From assembly GCA_027604185.1 (NCBI GenBank), contig JADGKB010000120.1, positions 1-37,871 on the forward strand: a stretch of DNA of 37,871 nucleotides, written 5' to 3'. This document shows positions 1 through 10,174 of the stretch, in pieces; position 1 is the first letter of the stretch; every line of letters begins with the position of its first letter. Source of the DNA: Boothiomyces macroporosus (Eukaryota; Chytridiomycota; Chytridiomycetes; Rhizophydiales; Terramycetaceae). The notes beneath the pieces are model-generated. The model had not been told where the DNA came from, searched no databases, and saw only the letters and a list, made by a program, of their open reading frames with translations. The position numbers and the translations under genes were made by a program.

Positions 1-1
1 A

Positions 2-304
2 ACACCGCCAACAAATATACCACGACCAGATAAACTGCCAACCTATCCAAAATACAATGATTTCCACTTTACTAGGCTAGGAGTACGTGTTCCAGCGATT
101 GTGATTTCGCCATATACTCCAAAGAATATGGTGTTCAAGAGTGGATACAAGAACAGGCATTTCGAGCACAGCAGTATTCCTGGCACGATGAAGAGAATAT
201 TTGGGTTAGATGGGTGGTTGTCAAAGAGAGATGAATGGGCTGTTTCCTTCCACCCTATTTTTGGCTTACAAGAAAAGCGAACTGATTGTCCAATGGAGCT
301 ATAA
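2..304 (+). CDS. Phosphoesterase (phospholipase C / acid phosphatase superfamily), C-terminal part
   Basis: The frame is open from the left edge to a TAA at 302-304, so only the last 100 residues of a larger protein are present. The reading LGVRVPAIVISPYTP followed by FEHSSIPGTMKRIFGLDGW is the typical C-terminal block of the phosphoesterase family that includes non-haemolytic phospholipase C and fungal acid phosphatases. In that family the 'R-x-P-x-x-x-I-S-P' segment and a following 'H-x-S' segment lie near the metal site. The substrate cannot be told from this piece. No intron is needed in the visible part. The next gene is convergent, with its stop at 479. Family assignment is from motif memory. 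Confidence 0.7.
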   Translation, partial: TPPTNIPRPDKLPTYPKYNDFHFTRLGVRVPAIVISPYTPKNMVFKSGYKNRHFEHSSIPGTMKRIFGLDGWLSKRDEWAVSFHPIFGLQEKRTDCPMEL

Positions 305-478
305 ACATTTCCTTTTTATTATATTGCTTTTGATAATTCACGTTTTAAACATTCAAGTGGATAAATTGAAGCCAGAATGTCACAATCACATAGATAAAAC
401 ACCATTCAGGATTCTGATTGAGAATTGTCAAGTTTTTGAATTCTCAGTGACAGACAGAGCTTACATCAATGGACATCT

Positions 479-1525
479 TCAAAAGTCACATAATTTGCAA
501 AGATAAAATTCTTCCATTCCATTCTTCTCGAACCAATCCAAAATCTCTACATTCATTCCAATTGTGCCGCCAGAGACTTTTTGATAATCCCAGGGACAGT
601 TATTTTCCTTAAGCCAATTTAAATTTTGAACGTTTCCGTGTACAGCTGCCTTGTAATATGTGTTATCGCTCCAAGGACAGCCATTCTCTAACAACCATTT
701 CATATTATCCAAGTTGCCGTTTTCAGCTGCGATTTCAAATGTGTTTGGAGACCATTCACATTCATTTTGTAATAACAGTTTCATAATCTCCAAGTTTCTA
801 TTATTTGCAGCGCAAGCAAATGTACGTTCATCCCAAGGACAACCATTCTCTAATAGCCATTTCACATTCTCCAAGCTCCCGTTTCTTACTGCAGTGTAAA
901 GGGACTTGCAATCCCAGGGACATCCGTTTTCCTTTAACCATTTCATATTCTCCAAGCTCCCATGTTCTGTTGCAGAATGAAATGTTCTTTCATTCCAAGG
1001 ACATCTATTTTCCTTTAACCATTTCATATTCTCCAAGTTTCCACTCCAGCTTGCATTCATAAAGGTGTCTTTACTCCAGCGACATCTATTTTGCTTTAAC
1101 CATTGCATATTTTGCAGGTTTCCGTGTCTCGCTGCCAGATGAAAGGTATATTTATCCCAGGGACATCCATTTTCCTTTAACCATTTCATATTCTCCAAGC
1201 TCCCTTGTTCTGTTGCAGAATGAAACGTTCTTTCATCCCAAGGACATCCATTTTGCTTTAACCATTTCATACTATCCAAGTTTCCACTCCAGCTTGCATT
1301 CATAAAGGTATCTTTATTCAGTAACCTTCCTTTTCCGAATAACCACTTCATGTTCTCCAAGTTTCCCTGCTCTGCTGCTTCGTTGATTTTAAAATACTCG
1401 GTTCTGCTCTTTACGTAATTGCTTTGCAGTTCCCTGGTATTTACCAGAGTATCCTCATCGCATAGTAACCAAATTCTATCCCAAATTTCTGTAGGCAGTG
1501 TAGTGGTTTGGGATTGCATAAGCAT
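479..1525 (-). CDS. F-box-like protein with 27-residue ankyrin-type repeats
   Basis: About 348 aa from the ATG at 1525 (346 from 1519). The frame stays open to 1606, but the extra N-terminal codons read, in another frame, the tail of a decayed ankyrin repeat, so I prefer 1525 or 1519. The N-terminus (LPTEIWDRIWLLCDEDTL) looks like a short F-box-type helix pair. It is followed by roughly ten tandem units of 27 residues around MKWLKENGCPWD and TFHSATEQGSLEN. Such Trp- and Cys-rich repeats are known in expanded ankyrin families of chytrids, algae and giant viruses, where they bind proteins, often as ubiquitin-ligase adaptors. No intron. A related broken copy lies directly upstream. The partner is unknown. 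Confidence 0.75.
   Translation of the reverse strand: MLMQSQTTTLPTEIWDRIWLLCDEDTLVNTRELQSNYVKSRTEYFKINEAAEQGNLENMKWLFGKGRLLNKDTFMNASWSGNLDSMKWLKQNGCPWDERTFHSATEQGSLENMKWLKENGCPWDKYTFHLAARHGNLQNMQWLKQNRCRWSKDTFMNASWSGNLENMKWLKENRCPWNERTFHSATEHGSLENMKWLKENGCPWDCKSLYTAVRNGSLENVKWLLENGCPWDERTFACAANNRNLEIMKLLLQNECEWSPNTFEIAAENGNLDNMKWLLENGCPWSDNTYYKAAVHGNVQNLNWLKENNCPWDYQKVSGGTIGMNVEILDWFEKNGMEEFYLCKLCDF
955..1318 (-). repeat. Internal 243-nt duplication inside the ankyrin gene
   Basis: The stretch beginning at 973 recurs from 1216, an offset of 243 nt or exactly three 27-residue units. I count about seven differences in roughly 100 aligned bases. It encodes the ASWSGNL...ERTFHSATE...GSLENMKWLKENGCPWD block twice. 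This indicates a recent in-frame duplication of three repeat units. Confidence 0.8.
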
Positions 1526-1559
1526 TTTTTGGAAGGAATGAACGTCACAAGATGCCAGT

Positions 1560-1881
1560 GTCGGATATCCAACATCGAAAAGTAAAAGAATCAAAAGGAC
1601 AACCATTCTCCAACAACCATTTCATTATTACCAAGTTTCCTATTCGGCTGCGGTGGAAAATGTAATGCAATACAAGTTCTATTTGGATTATGCAACTTCA
1701 GCAGTCACTTCAGGTTCTTCAAGTTTCCGGCTCGCACTGCACCTTCGAAAGTAAAACAGTTAGTTATTTCTTTTACATATTCACTCTGTAATTTTCTAGT
1801 CCTTGTGATAGTATCCTCTTCGCATAGTAACCAAATTGTATTCCAGATTTCAACTGGCAAAGTAAAGTTATTTCCATCCAT
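1560..1881 (-). pseudogene. Broken paralogue of the adjacent ankyrin-repeat gene
   Basis: From an ATG at 1881 (frame open to 1941) the reading LPVEIWNTIWLLCEEDTI closely matches the N-terminus of the neighbouring ankyrin gene. After one partial repeat (GNLKNLK) the frame ends at a TGA where the repeat consensus has TGG (Trp). Beyond it, repeat-like sequence resumes in another frame (IGNLVIMKWLLENGCPFD). The copy therefore carries a premature stop and at least one frameshift, and it ends where the next copy starts. I found no 19-23 nt intron that removes both lesions. Best read as a decayed 5' fragment from tandem duplication. Its remains now form the upstream region of the intact copy. Confidence 0.7.
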
Positions 1882-2231
1882 TGGTGTGGGAAAGAAAAGT
1901 TGACATTTTCGGTAGCATGAAACCATTCCGACTTGATACATAAAATTAATTCACTCCCCTAAGAATAATATAATTTTAATTATTCCTTACACATGAACCC
2001 GTGCTAATAGCTCCACGGAATCCATTCGAATGGAACGGATATCAACACACTCTAATTTCGAAAGATTACAGATTAACTGGCTGATAAACGAGAGCGTAAG
2101 AGGCTTTTATTAGGAGGTATGAATTACTGTACAAAATGAGATTAATTTACATGAGGCAAAAAGAATGGGGATATGGTACATGAGATGAAATGCTAAAAGG
2201 TTTTGATAATTGAGGTCCTTGGATTATGGAT

Positions 2232-2900
2232 TTAGAGGCTGTTTGATAAAAATTCATCGATCGGGTCAACTGAATACTTTGGATTGTACTTTAAAGTGTC
2301 CAGAAAAGTGTCAATACTTTGGATATTAATTGGCTCGATAGAAGTTGCTAATAACACATCCGGCGATACTTTACTCTCCATTACAGAAAATGTGGAGTTG
2401 GGAGAGTCCATTGGGAGTGATAGTTGTGTTAATGTTGGAGAACTGTTGCATGGTGACAGCAGTTCAGGGATTATATCAGCTGTGATTTGAGTGTATTGGA
2501 AAACATCTGGTAATTTCAGCGCACTTTCAATTGAAAGAGGATTGAATTCCGAGATTATTGATCCAGAAGCAATCATGTCATCCAGTGATTTGGATATTGA
2601 TAATTGAGACTTTAAAGAAGTATCAGAATTGCTTTTTTTGACTCCTTTCGATTTCCATGGTTGCCAATCGTAATCAGGAAAAGCTTCTTTGAATTGATTA
2701 TGGGCTGCAAGTGATAATCGAGCGAAATGCGATTTGACAGCGATTGGCTCTTTTGCCCAGCATTCACCTGCGATTTTTGAAATTTCATGGCTCTTTACAG
2801 TCCCATACAATGCTTGTATACGATCTTTCATTAATCTGCGATATAAAAAGAAAGAATTCTGTGGTTTTTTTAAAGTATTATCCTTGGATCTTTTTGGCAT
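2232..2900 (-). CDS. HMG-box transcription factor (fungal MATA_HMG-like)
   Basis: 222 aa, no intron. Residues about 9-80 form one HMG box beginning LKKPQNSFFLYRRLMKDRI and including the KSHEISKIAGECWAKEP helix and an FKEAFPDYDWQP end. The P-Q-N-S-F-x-L-Y-R opening is the fungal mating-type/Sox-like form rather than the HMGB form, so sequence-specific DNA binding is expected. The remaining 140 residues are Ser/Pro/Leu-rich and probably disordered, possibly an activation region. Such proteins include sex-locus regulators of Mucoromycota, but chytrid-grade fungi carry many HMG genes, and the neighbours here (ankyrin genes, an F-box/LRR gene) are not the known sex-locus flanks. A mating role cannot be claimed. 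Confidence 0.85.
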   Translation of the reverse strand: MPKRSKDNTLKKPQNSFFLYRRLMKDRIQALYGTVKSHEISKIAGECWAKEPIAVKSHFARLSLAAHNQFKEAFPDYDWQPWKSKGVKKSNSDTSLKSQLSISKSLDDMIASGSIISEFNPLSIESALKLPDVFQYTQITADIIPELLSPCNSSPTLTQLSLPMDSPNSTFSVMESKVSPDVLLATSIEPINIQSIDTFLDTLKYNPKYSVDPIDEFLSNSL

Positions 2901-2924
2901 TTAGTTTTTTTGTCTGCAGTTTGC

Positions 2925-2930
2925 TTTATA
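2925..2930 (-). promoter_or_regulatory. TATA box of the HMG gene
   Basis: TATAAA on the minus strand, 25-30 nt before the ATG at 2900, which implies an extremely short 5' leader. The rest of the gap up to 3326 holds only unsupported short ORFs. Confidence 0.5.
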
Positions 2931-3326
2931 CTCGTAGGGATCAAGTCCCAGCTTGCGGCGATTCTTTCAAGCACAGGAATGCGGAGAACAAAGATAAAAT
3001 CTGGGCGTAGAGCAGCCATATAAATAGAAACTCCTCGGTCGATAATATATAGAGGTGAGATTCTCAATATGGAAATGATTTTAGTCAAGCATCATCAATC
3101 TTCTACAATTTTGCCATTTTCAAGCTATTCGGAACGATGTTTTGCCGACCAAACGCCGACGCGGGCTCATTTGTGCTTTACAACTGAGGGGTTGAACTTT
3201 CAAGATTCGTGTAACCTCTTTGTGAGTCTACTGTTGAAAGCCAGGTTTGACAGGGTTCGTCAGCCAACTCAAATCACGTCGTTAAGTTTGGAAATTTGCG
3301 GCTTTTAAAAATACACAGTAACTATA

Positions 3327-4943
3327 TTAAAATACCAAAGTCTTGTTTGTATACCTCCATTTGTAACATTTCAATACATCAGAGTCCAACTGCTCATAGT
3401 TGTGTGATACATCCAAGTATCGTAGATTACTGGATGCAAACAAGCGCAATAGATTGGCCATTTCCATCTTTGGGATTCGCGTGTGGTGCAAAACCAACTT
3501 TTGCAATCGAGATTTTGGGATTGTTTCCAGTAGGTATCTGATTCCTATCAGAGTGATGGGACAATGGGCTAGATTTAACGCTTCAACGTTGGAATTTTGC
3601 AAGTAATCTATTAAATCCTGAAAACTTTCATCGTTAAGACCAGTGGCGTGTTCCAGAGAAAGACATTTCAAACTAGCAGGCAAGCTTGAGAAAAGCATAT
3701 GATATTCTTTAGTGGAGAGGTAGAGCTTGGAAAAGCTCAGCACATTCAATTTAGCACATGGTAGAATCGCTTGTAAAGCTGCAATAAAAGGAAGGTCGAT
3801 TCTGCAAAACTTTGAAAATGTCAAATCCACCACTTTAGATTTGATTAAACTGGACAGAAATGATGGTAGGGCATCTTGCGACAGTGATACGGATAATTGG
3901 GTCAGTTGAGATTTTGCAAGATTAGTTATTAAAGGGCTGTCTGGTCTAGCAATGCCTCCAAATCTTAGATCATACTCTATTTTCTCCAGCTTGCATTTTG
4001 ATAATTGTTCAAATAGTAGATTGTAATCATCATTTAAAAGACTATTGTACATTACTGAAAGCTCAGTAAGCTTTGAATTTGGAAGTGCATTGCAAATAAA
4101 CGCCATTCCTTCAGTAGCGATTCTATTTCCATTTAGTATCAGCTTATTTAACGAAAGGCCCGTATTGATTGCGTTTGCAAGCGCAGCAGCTCCAATTCCA
4201 GTAATTTTGTTGTAGGACAAGTTTAACATACTTATTCGAGTATAAGGTAATCTCGCCGCTAGTAGAGTAATAAAAGAGTCATCCAGATCACACATGGAAA
4301 GCGAAAGTTTTGCAATGTTCGTATTACTTATCCTTTGTGATAGCAGCGTTGCAGATGCACTAGATGGAGTTACATGAATATGCAATTCCTCCAATTTATT
4401 CAGTCGATGTAGTCCATTTGTCAACAAATCTAGATCAGCATCCGTCAGCTTGTAAAGCGTTGTAATTTTAGACACTGTTTCAACTCGAGAAATATTGCAG
4501 AAACCATCCAAGTCTGAATCTTTCGATATTAGCAACTCCACTTGTTTCGCTATCGGTATCAAGTTATTGTAACAGAGAAAGTTGTTTAGGAATACAACAA
4601 GTTTTGGAAATATCAAGTTGGAAGGCTGGATTTGAAATTCATCAAACAAGTCCTGCATGGTTTCTGGGAAATGTAAACGGTTTTCATTTCGTCTTCTAAA
4701 GAACATTTGCAACTCTGATCGGTCAATCAAGTTTAGCTCTGGCCATATTGAATCTGGGTTTTTGAATTTCTTGAACAGCGCATTGAATGTGTGCAACCGC
4801 CTTCGTAACGACTTGTTGACTGCAGCTAATTTACACAGATCAGCGCTATCCAAATGGTAGATTATTCCATATTCTAAAATGTCGGGAGGCAATTTTTCAA
4901 GCATCAAAGAAAACAAAAAAGGGTGCATTTCAATTAAAAGCAT
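3327..4943 (-). CDS. F-box / leucine-rich-repeat protein
   Basis: 538 aa from the ATG at 4943; ATGs at 4928 and 4904 are also possible. An F-box-like segment (LPPDILEYGIIYHLDSADLCKLAAVNKSLRR) lies at about residues 18-48. The rest is a chain of ribonuclease-inhibitor-type leucine-rich repeats such as ISMLNLSYNKITGIGAAALA and LTELSVMYNSLLNDD. By analogy with F-box/LRR proteins it is probably a substrate adaptor of an SCF ubiquitin ligase, but the substrate is unknown. No intron. Its ATG sits 9 nt after the stop of the upstream NACHT-WD40 gene on the same strand, so its promoter must lie inside that gene or the two share a transcript. Confidence 0.75.
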   Translation of the reverse strand: MLLIEMHPFLFSLMLEKLPPDILEYGIIYHLDSADLCKLAAVNKSLRRRLHTFNALFKKFKNPDSIWPELNLIDRSELQMFFRRRNENRLHFPETMQDLFDEFQIQPSNLIFPKLVVFLNNFLCYNNLIPIAKQVELLISKDSDLDGFCNISRVETVSKITTLYKLTDADLDLLTNGLHRLNKLEELHIHVTPSSASATLLSQRISNTNIAKLSLSMCDLDDSFITLLAARLPYTRISMLNLSYNKITGIGAAALANAINTGLSLNKLILNGNRIATEGMAFICNALPNSKLTELSVMYNSLLNDDYNLLFEQLSKCKLEKIEYDLRFGGIARPDSPLITNLAKSQLTQLSVSLSQDALPSFLSSLIKSKVVDLTFSKFCRIDLPFIAALQAILPCAKLNVLSFSKLYLSTKEYHMLFSSLPASLKCLSLEHATGLNDESFQDLIDYLQNSNVEALNLAHCPITLIGIRYLLETIPKSRLQKLVLHHTRIPKMEMANLLRLFASSNLRYLDVSHNYEQLDSDVLKCYKWRYTNKTLVF

Positions 4944-4949
4944 TTTATT
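4944..4949 (-). terminator. AATAAA poly(A) signal wedged between stop and next ATG
   Basis: On the minus strand the NACHT gene ends TAG (4955-4953), then ATC, then AATAAA (4949-4944), and the ATG of the F-box/LRR gene starts at 4943. The signal for the first gene directly abuts the start codon of the second. Confidence 0.5.
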
Positions 4950-4952
4950 GAT

Positions 4953-7900
4953 CTAACAACAACGAGATGATTTATCTGCCTTCTTTGGCGCTGGAGGGTT
5001 TGCAGGCTTGGCATCTGTGGTTGGCATTTGAATTGGTGCAGGCTGTTGGACTGTCACAGCCTTTTCAGGAGCTGTTATCGTAGCCTCTTTTGTAATATCT
5101 GGAACAGTTTCTGTAGACTGTGCTACAGGAGTAGTTTCAGGGGTTACTGGCTGTTCTGGGGCAGGAATAACTTCCTCTGGAACCTCTTCAGTTGGAGAGG
5201 CTACAACATCCACTCCAATCACAGTTCCATCGTCAGATAGTACTGCCTTTTCCAGCTCTTCTTCGGCGGTATCCACCATGCCCATTGTAACTACTTCAGA
5301 ATCCTGTCTTTTTGTCACAACTTCAACCTTGATAAGGTTTTGCATGGTGACATTCTTTGAGAATGTCTGCTTTCTTACAGCTACTTCTCCGGTACTGTCT
5401 TCTGGGGATTTTGCTGGGAGCGCGTCTTTTGTTACAGAAGCTGGAACAAACTCTGCGCTTGGAGGGACATCAGCAGATTTGATCAATGGCTGAGGGGCAA
5501 ATGCACCGTCTGCTTTAGCCCATACGTTTTCTTTTTCCAATGGAATAGTGAAAGCATAAATTTCATCACCAAATAGAATAATCATTCTGGAATCATCCTT
5601 CACATAAGAGTAGATTGAGCTGAAATCAGATGATACTACATGAGGAAGAGAGAAGATTGGTTTCGGAGTGTACTTTTCAAAATCAAACAAGTAAATTCCT
5701 CTAGAAGAATTGTCATAGCGAATACCAGGGCCGCTAAGGATAGGAACTCCATATGTGCTGTGATATTGCTGGACGATATTTCCCGATTCCAAATCCCAAA
5801 TATTAATGTTGCTTTTTTCGCCAAAGCAGAGAAGTTTCTTTCCATCAGCACTAAATGTAACTGAAGTGACTGGGAACCCATTTTCCAATTCCTTTACAAT
5901 ATCAACCTTTTCGTTTGCTTTTCTTACAACAGCATAGCCATTTGATGTTGAAAGTGCAAATAGTTTTTGATCATGACTGAATGTGCCTCCAGTAATAGAT
6001 GAAGAAAGGTTAGGAATAGTGACTCCATTACCGTTAACATCATTCCAATAGATTGAGTTTCCTTGATCGTCGGATATAATGAGTCCTGACCCATCAAAGG
6101 TAATTGCAACATCGGTGATGGCTGATGCGACCCCTTCAAATGTATGGAGCTTTTCACCTTTGGTGCTCCACAAAGTAGCAGTTTTGTCACCATCGTTTGC
6201 TGTAATTACAAAGTTTCCGTCGCCAGAAAGGCAGAAATGACGGGCTTTTCCAGCGGTTTTGTTCTCTACTACTAAAGATCCGTCTTTCCTGAAAATCTTG
6301 AACCCATCTCCAGTGAGACCAACTATCACACTTCCATCATTTGACACCATGACATCATCTGGCTCAAAATTATTGGCCATTTCAGTAACTTGGAGAGTTT
6401 GAGTATCCAAAATCTTTCCGTTTGTGGATAAAATGATTGATCCATTTTCTGCAATGTGTGAATTTTCATCATTTGTTAATTTGTCAATGGCAGCGTAATC
6501 TGTATCTTTGGTGGCTTCCCAAACACCAGAAATTCCAGAGTTGGAACTAGTAATCAGAATCTGGGCCATACTGTTGTTGTCGATATGAGTGATTTGTGAA
6601 GAGTCTAGTCTTGATGTTCTCAAGCATTTGTGGTTTGGATTGTCAGTCCTAAGGGTTGAAATATCCCATATTTTAGATATGTTTGCAGAAGAAGTAGACA
6701 TTATAGTTTTTGAAAGAGATCCCAAAGAGATAGCAATTACAGGCTCTGTATGACCGACCAATTTCATGATCTTGGAAGTGTCAAGCAAGTCTGCCACCAC
6801 CACTAACTTGTCATCACTACATGAAGCTATTAAATCATTGTCAGATATATGGATTTCGTTAATCTTTGCAGAGTGGCTATTAAAAGTAACGGACCATTGT
6901 CCTTCCTTGATGTTCCATCCTTTTACTTGACCATTTTCAAATCCACAGTACACTACTCGGGCAAAGTTGTCGATAGCAACAGTGGTGATTTTGCATTCAA
7001 GATCCTTTGGCAGAGCAATTTCTGCAGTGGGATTAAGAATGTCCCAAATGTACAGTTTACCTCCAGCAACTACGGCTACCTTTCTTCCAATTTCAGCAAA
7101 CGCAACACTTTCAACTGCATCTTCATGTTCCCAGTTGAACAGTTCGGAATTGCTGTTCAAAGCCCAAATTCTAACAGTTTTGTCTTCACTACCAGTAATT
7201 AAAATAGAGCGCAGGTGTGAAATAGCCAAAGTAGTGATTGGAGCAGTGTGACCAACAAATGCAGGAGTGTGTTTTCTTGATAGGGTAAACATGACACCAG
7301 CATTGTTCTTTTCGGTTGCATATGCAACATATTCACATTTTGGAGACACTGCAGCCTTTGTAATCTTTTCTTTTGCGTGGACGGATGCCATCAAGGTTGG
7401 CCACTTGTTGAGGGTCGATAAATGGATTTTGTAACCAGGTTCGATAAATTCAGAAAATCTGGAAGCAATCTTGCTTTCAGTTGGTGCAAACAGCAACAAG
7501 GATCTGTAGAGTTCGTATGGTTTTCCAATCAATAATCTAGAGCCACCATATAAGAAACTTCTAATTTCCTTGCAATAGTCGTAAATGGTATTGAAATCGT
7601 CACTGCTGACACCACTGTTTGTTGTTTCAAAAACACTACGGTTAATCAATATGCCTACTTTGACACTTGTACAACAGCATGTACGATATTGTGGACCTGG
7701 CCAAGCAAAGTCATAACATCTAACCAGTAGAGGACAGTTGCAGGTCTCTTTCCAGTTTTCGTATCAACAGGTGGTTCAAAGAACTGGGCCAACGCATGGG
7801 AAACTTCCATTGTGATTTCTCCAAACATCAAGTGTTCATCCCAATATAAACAGCAGTATCTCAAAATAGGAGAGATTTTCTTCTTTGATTCTGCAATATT

Positions 7901-9785
7901 AGTATTATTCAGAGAATATGGAGTAGTTAGTTCAGACTTCATTGTTTGAATACAGAATTTGGCCAGCTTGGTATGTGTGTTTTTGATCATTGTAGAGTAA
8001 TTTTCGCCAAAATAAGTTGGGAGATAATCCAACAGCATTGGATGGAAGATGGAAATATATCCAGCTTCAGTGATTCTAAAGCAAGAATTCAGCTTTACCA
8101 TAGTTTTTGGTAAATTGGCCAAAACAATTTTGGAGCCACTGTCCTTCATAATCTTGCCCAGCATTTCAACCGTGATTGTTTCTTGAATAACCAATAGAAT
8201 GAAAAAGATCTCTTCCCAAAATTTGGATGTAGCTTTGCAGGTATCCATAGTGTGTTTGAAGAGGCCATCCAAACTACTGTCCCAGTCAAATTCATCACAG
8301 AAATCTAAAAAGTTCTTTTTCACATCCTCTGGAGGATCTTCAGCCTGATCCTTGAATTTTTCAACTATAGTCTTACACAAAAGTCTGCAGTGAATGAACA
8401 AGCCTCCACACTTGGAAGAAACGGTTGAAACCATGGTGCCTTGAAGGCCACCTTCCTCGGTAAATCTAGCCAACTTGTGTTTGATGTAGATCATAATGTC
8501 TTCTTGGCAATGTGATGCGTCATAAATGTGCTTCTCGAAAGATTCTTCTTGGTTGGAAAGGAAATCCTCAACGTGAGGAAGAGAAGTGCGACTGGTGATC
8601 AATAGCTTTACATTTGAGGCAAAGCTGAAGTGAGATTCAAAAAGAGTGAGAATTTCAGGAGTATTGGTAGTGTCCTCTTCATCGAAAAATGATCCAATTG
8701 CATCGATTGCGATTAGAGTAGGGTGGTTGATGGCTGCTAAAGGTTCAACAATTAAATTTGTAAAGGCACTAGCGACATTTTGAGACTTTACTGGGTCGAT
8801 AAAGAACTCTGGATCAATAGCAAGTGCAAAGTCGACATCTTCTCTAGATAGCTGGTATGATAATGAGTAAATAGCAGCTAAAAGATTCTGGTTCATTGCA
8901 TTTGCAACAAAAACTGCGACATTTGGCTTTGATGAATGGGCTTTAAGACTATCAACAGCGTGTACAAATGCTACAGATTTACCGCAACCAGCAGGAGCTT
9001 GAATCCATAACCCGGATTTGCCGCTTTCGAACCAGTCGGTAATTTTTTGAGTCATTCCTGCTAAAGTTCCTTTGACATATTCGGCTCTTAGAGTGTTTTG
9101 TGCGTTTTCATTGGTAATAGGGTCTTTCTTTGTGTATTTGGCTAAAATTTCACTCTTTTTGGTCGCCCCGTTTGTGTTTGCAATAGTATCAATTTGACCT
9201 GTCAAATTGTCTAATTTCTGATTTGCCTGTGCTGTGTTTTGTGCAATTTCAACAGTCAGTTCGTGGTCAAGAGTGCCCCTCCAAGTTTGGAACAACTTTT
9301 GCAAACTTTCGTATTCCGTCAAGACAGTTTTAACTATGAAAAAGTTGTTGCCCTTCTTCTTTTCTTCAAGAAGTGCCCATTTTTCTTGAATTTCTTTTAG
9401 AGAGGCCAAAAACTCGTCAATCACTTTTTTAAGGTGATCAGAAACCTTGTTGGACGTGATACGGCTGCATTCTTCGATCGCATTGTCAAACATTGATTTT
9501 GTACCCACCAACACTTCTTCTGCTTGCTAAAGTTAAAAAGAATGCTACGTTTTTCTCCAAGTAGGAATCGATGGCAGTAGTTCCAATCGATAATACCATC
9601 GCAACACCAGTTCCGAAAGGCGGAGGAATGAATGCTTTGGCGAATTTCTTTCCGAGTGACATACACTGTTTTGTAAGCGCGAGTGCATCTGGCTTTCCTC
9701 CTGTATTGAGTGCATTCGCAACAGAGTCAGATATCCCCAAAATATCTGCTTTGTTTGCTGTCGCAAAAGTCTTTATTTCATTCAT
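4953..9785 (-). CDS. NACHT-WD40 NLR-like protein with C-terminal Cys-Cys
   Basis: Three consecutive ORFs join into one protein of 1595 aa when introns 9527-9548 (22 nt) and 7636-7658 (23 nt) are removed; both show TTAAC before AG and the joined length is an exact multiple of three. Residues 1-79 include a Gly-rich hydrophobic stretch (about 52-71). About 80-200 is helical. The NACHT NTPase follows, with Walker A APAGCGKS at 256-263, Walker B TLIAIDAIGSFFDE near 349 and sensor LITSRT at 388-393. From about 790 a dozen or more WD40 units suggest two propellers. A Pro/Thr/Val/Glu-rich tail ends KSSRCC. The plan matches fungal NLR immune or incompatibility receptors: sensor repeats, NTPase switch and N-terminal effector. 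The N-terminal domain is not recognised. A TATA-like box lies at 9817-9825. Confidence 0.85.
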
Positions 9786-10174
9786 ATTCTATTAAGGTAC
9801 TTGCAAAGCTTTGCTGCTTTTTATAGATTTTTTCCAAGTGCCTCACGCTGGTGCGGGATCCTGGCTGGTTGTTTACTCTAATATTGATCTCAGACCGTCT
9901 CGGCGATTTGAATTAGCAGCCCCCCATAGCACTATTTTCATACCCAAGATCTGTCGTACATGTCGGTGGTTCTTTCCAGCTCTAAGTTTTAATTCGGGAT
10001 TTCGTGTTTGACTGGTGCCACCAGCCAAAAAAAGTCAAAGAAAACCAAGTGGCAAGTCGGTCAAGATCAACATTAAGCTGCATTAAAACTCAATTATTTG
10101 ATATTGCTAAGCATGAAATAAATAAAATAATTCTTTTTTGCGTTTTTTGCCAAATATTTAAGGTGCAGTACTTT
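9786..10174. promoter_or_regulatory. Upstream region of the NACHT gene
   Basis: On the minus strand a TATAAAAAG stands at 9825-9817, 32-40 nt before the NACHT ATG. The rest contains only a short unsupported ORF (9811-10011) and AT-rich sequence after the fumarate reductase stop. Confidence 0.45.

Noticed and set aside
210..506. 98-residue plus-strand ORF
   Set aside because: It overlaps the phosphoesterase end and the convergent ankyrin gene and has no recognisable domain.
2232..2900. HMG gene as a mating-type locus
   Set aside because: The known sex-locus flanking genes are absent here, and HMG genes are numerous in such fungi.
2870..3088. 72-residue minus-strand ORF upstream of the HMG gene
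   Set aside because: It overlaps the HMG start in another frame and contains the TATA box; no tiny intron joins it to the HMG box convincingly.
9811..10011. 66-residue plus-strand ORF
   Set aside because: It lies in the NACHT upstream region with no motif; likely chance.
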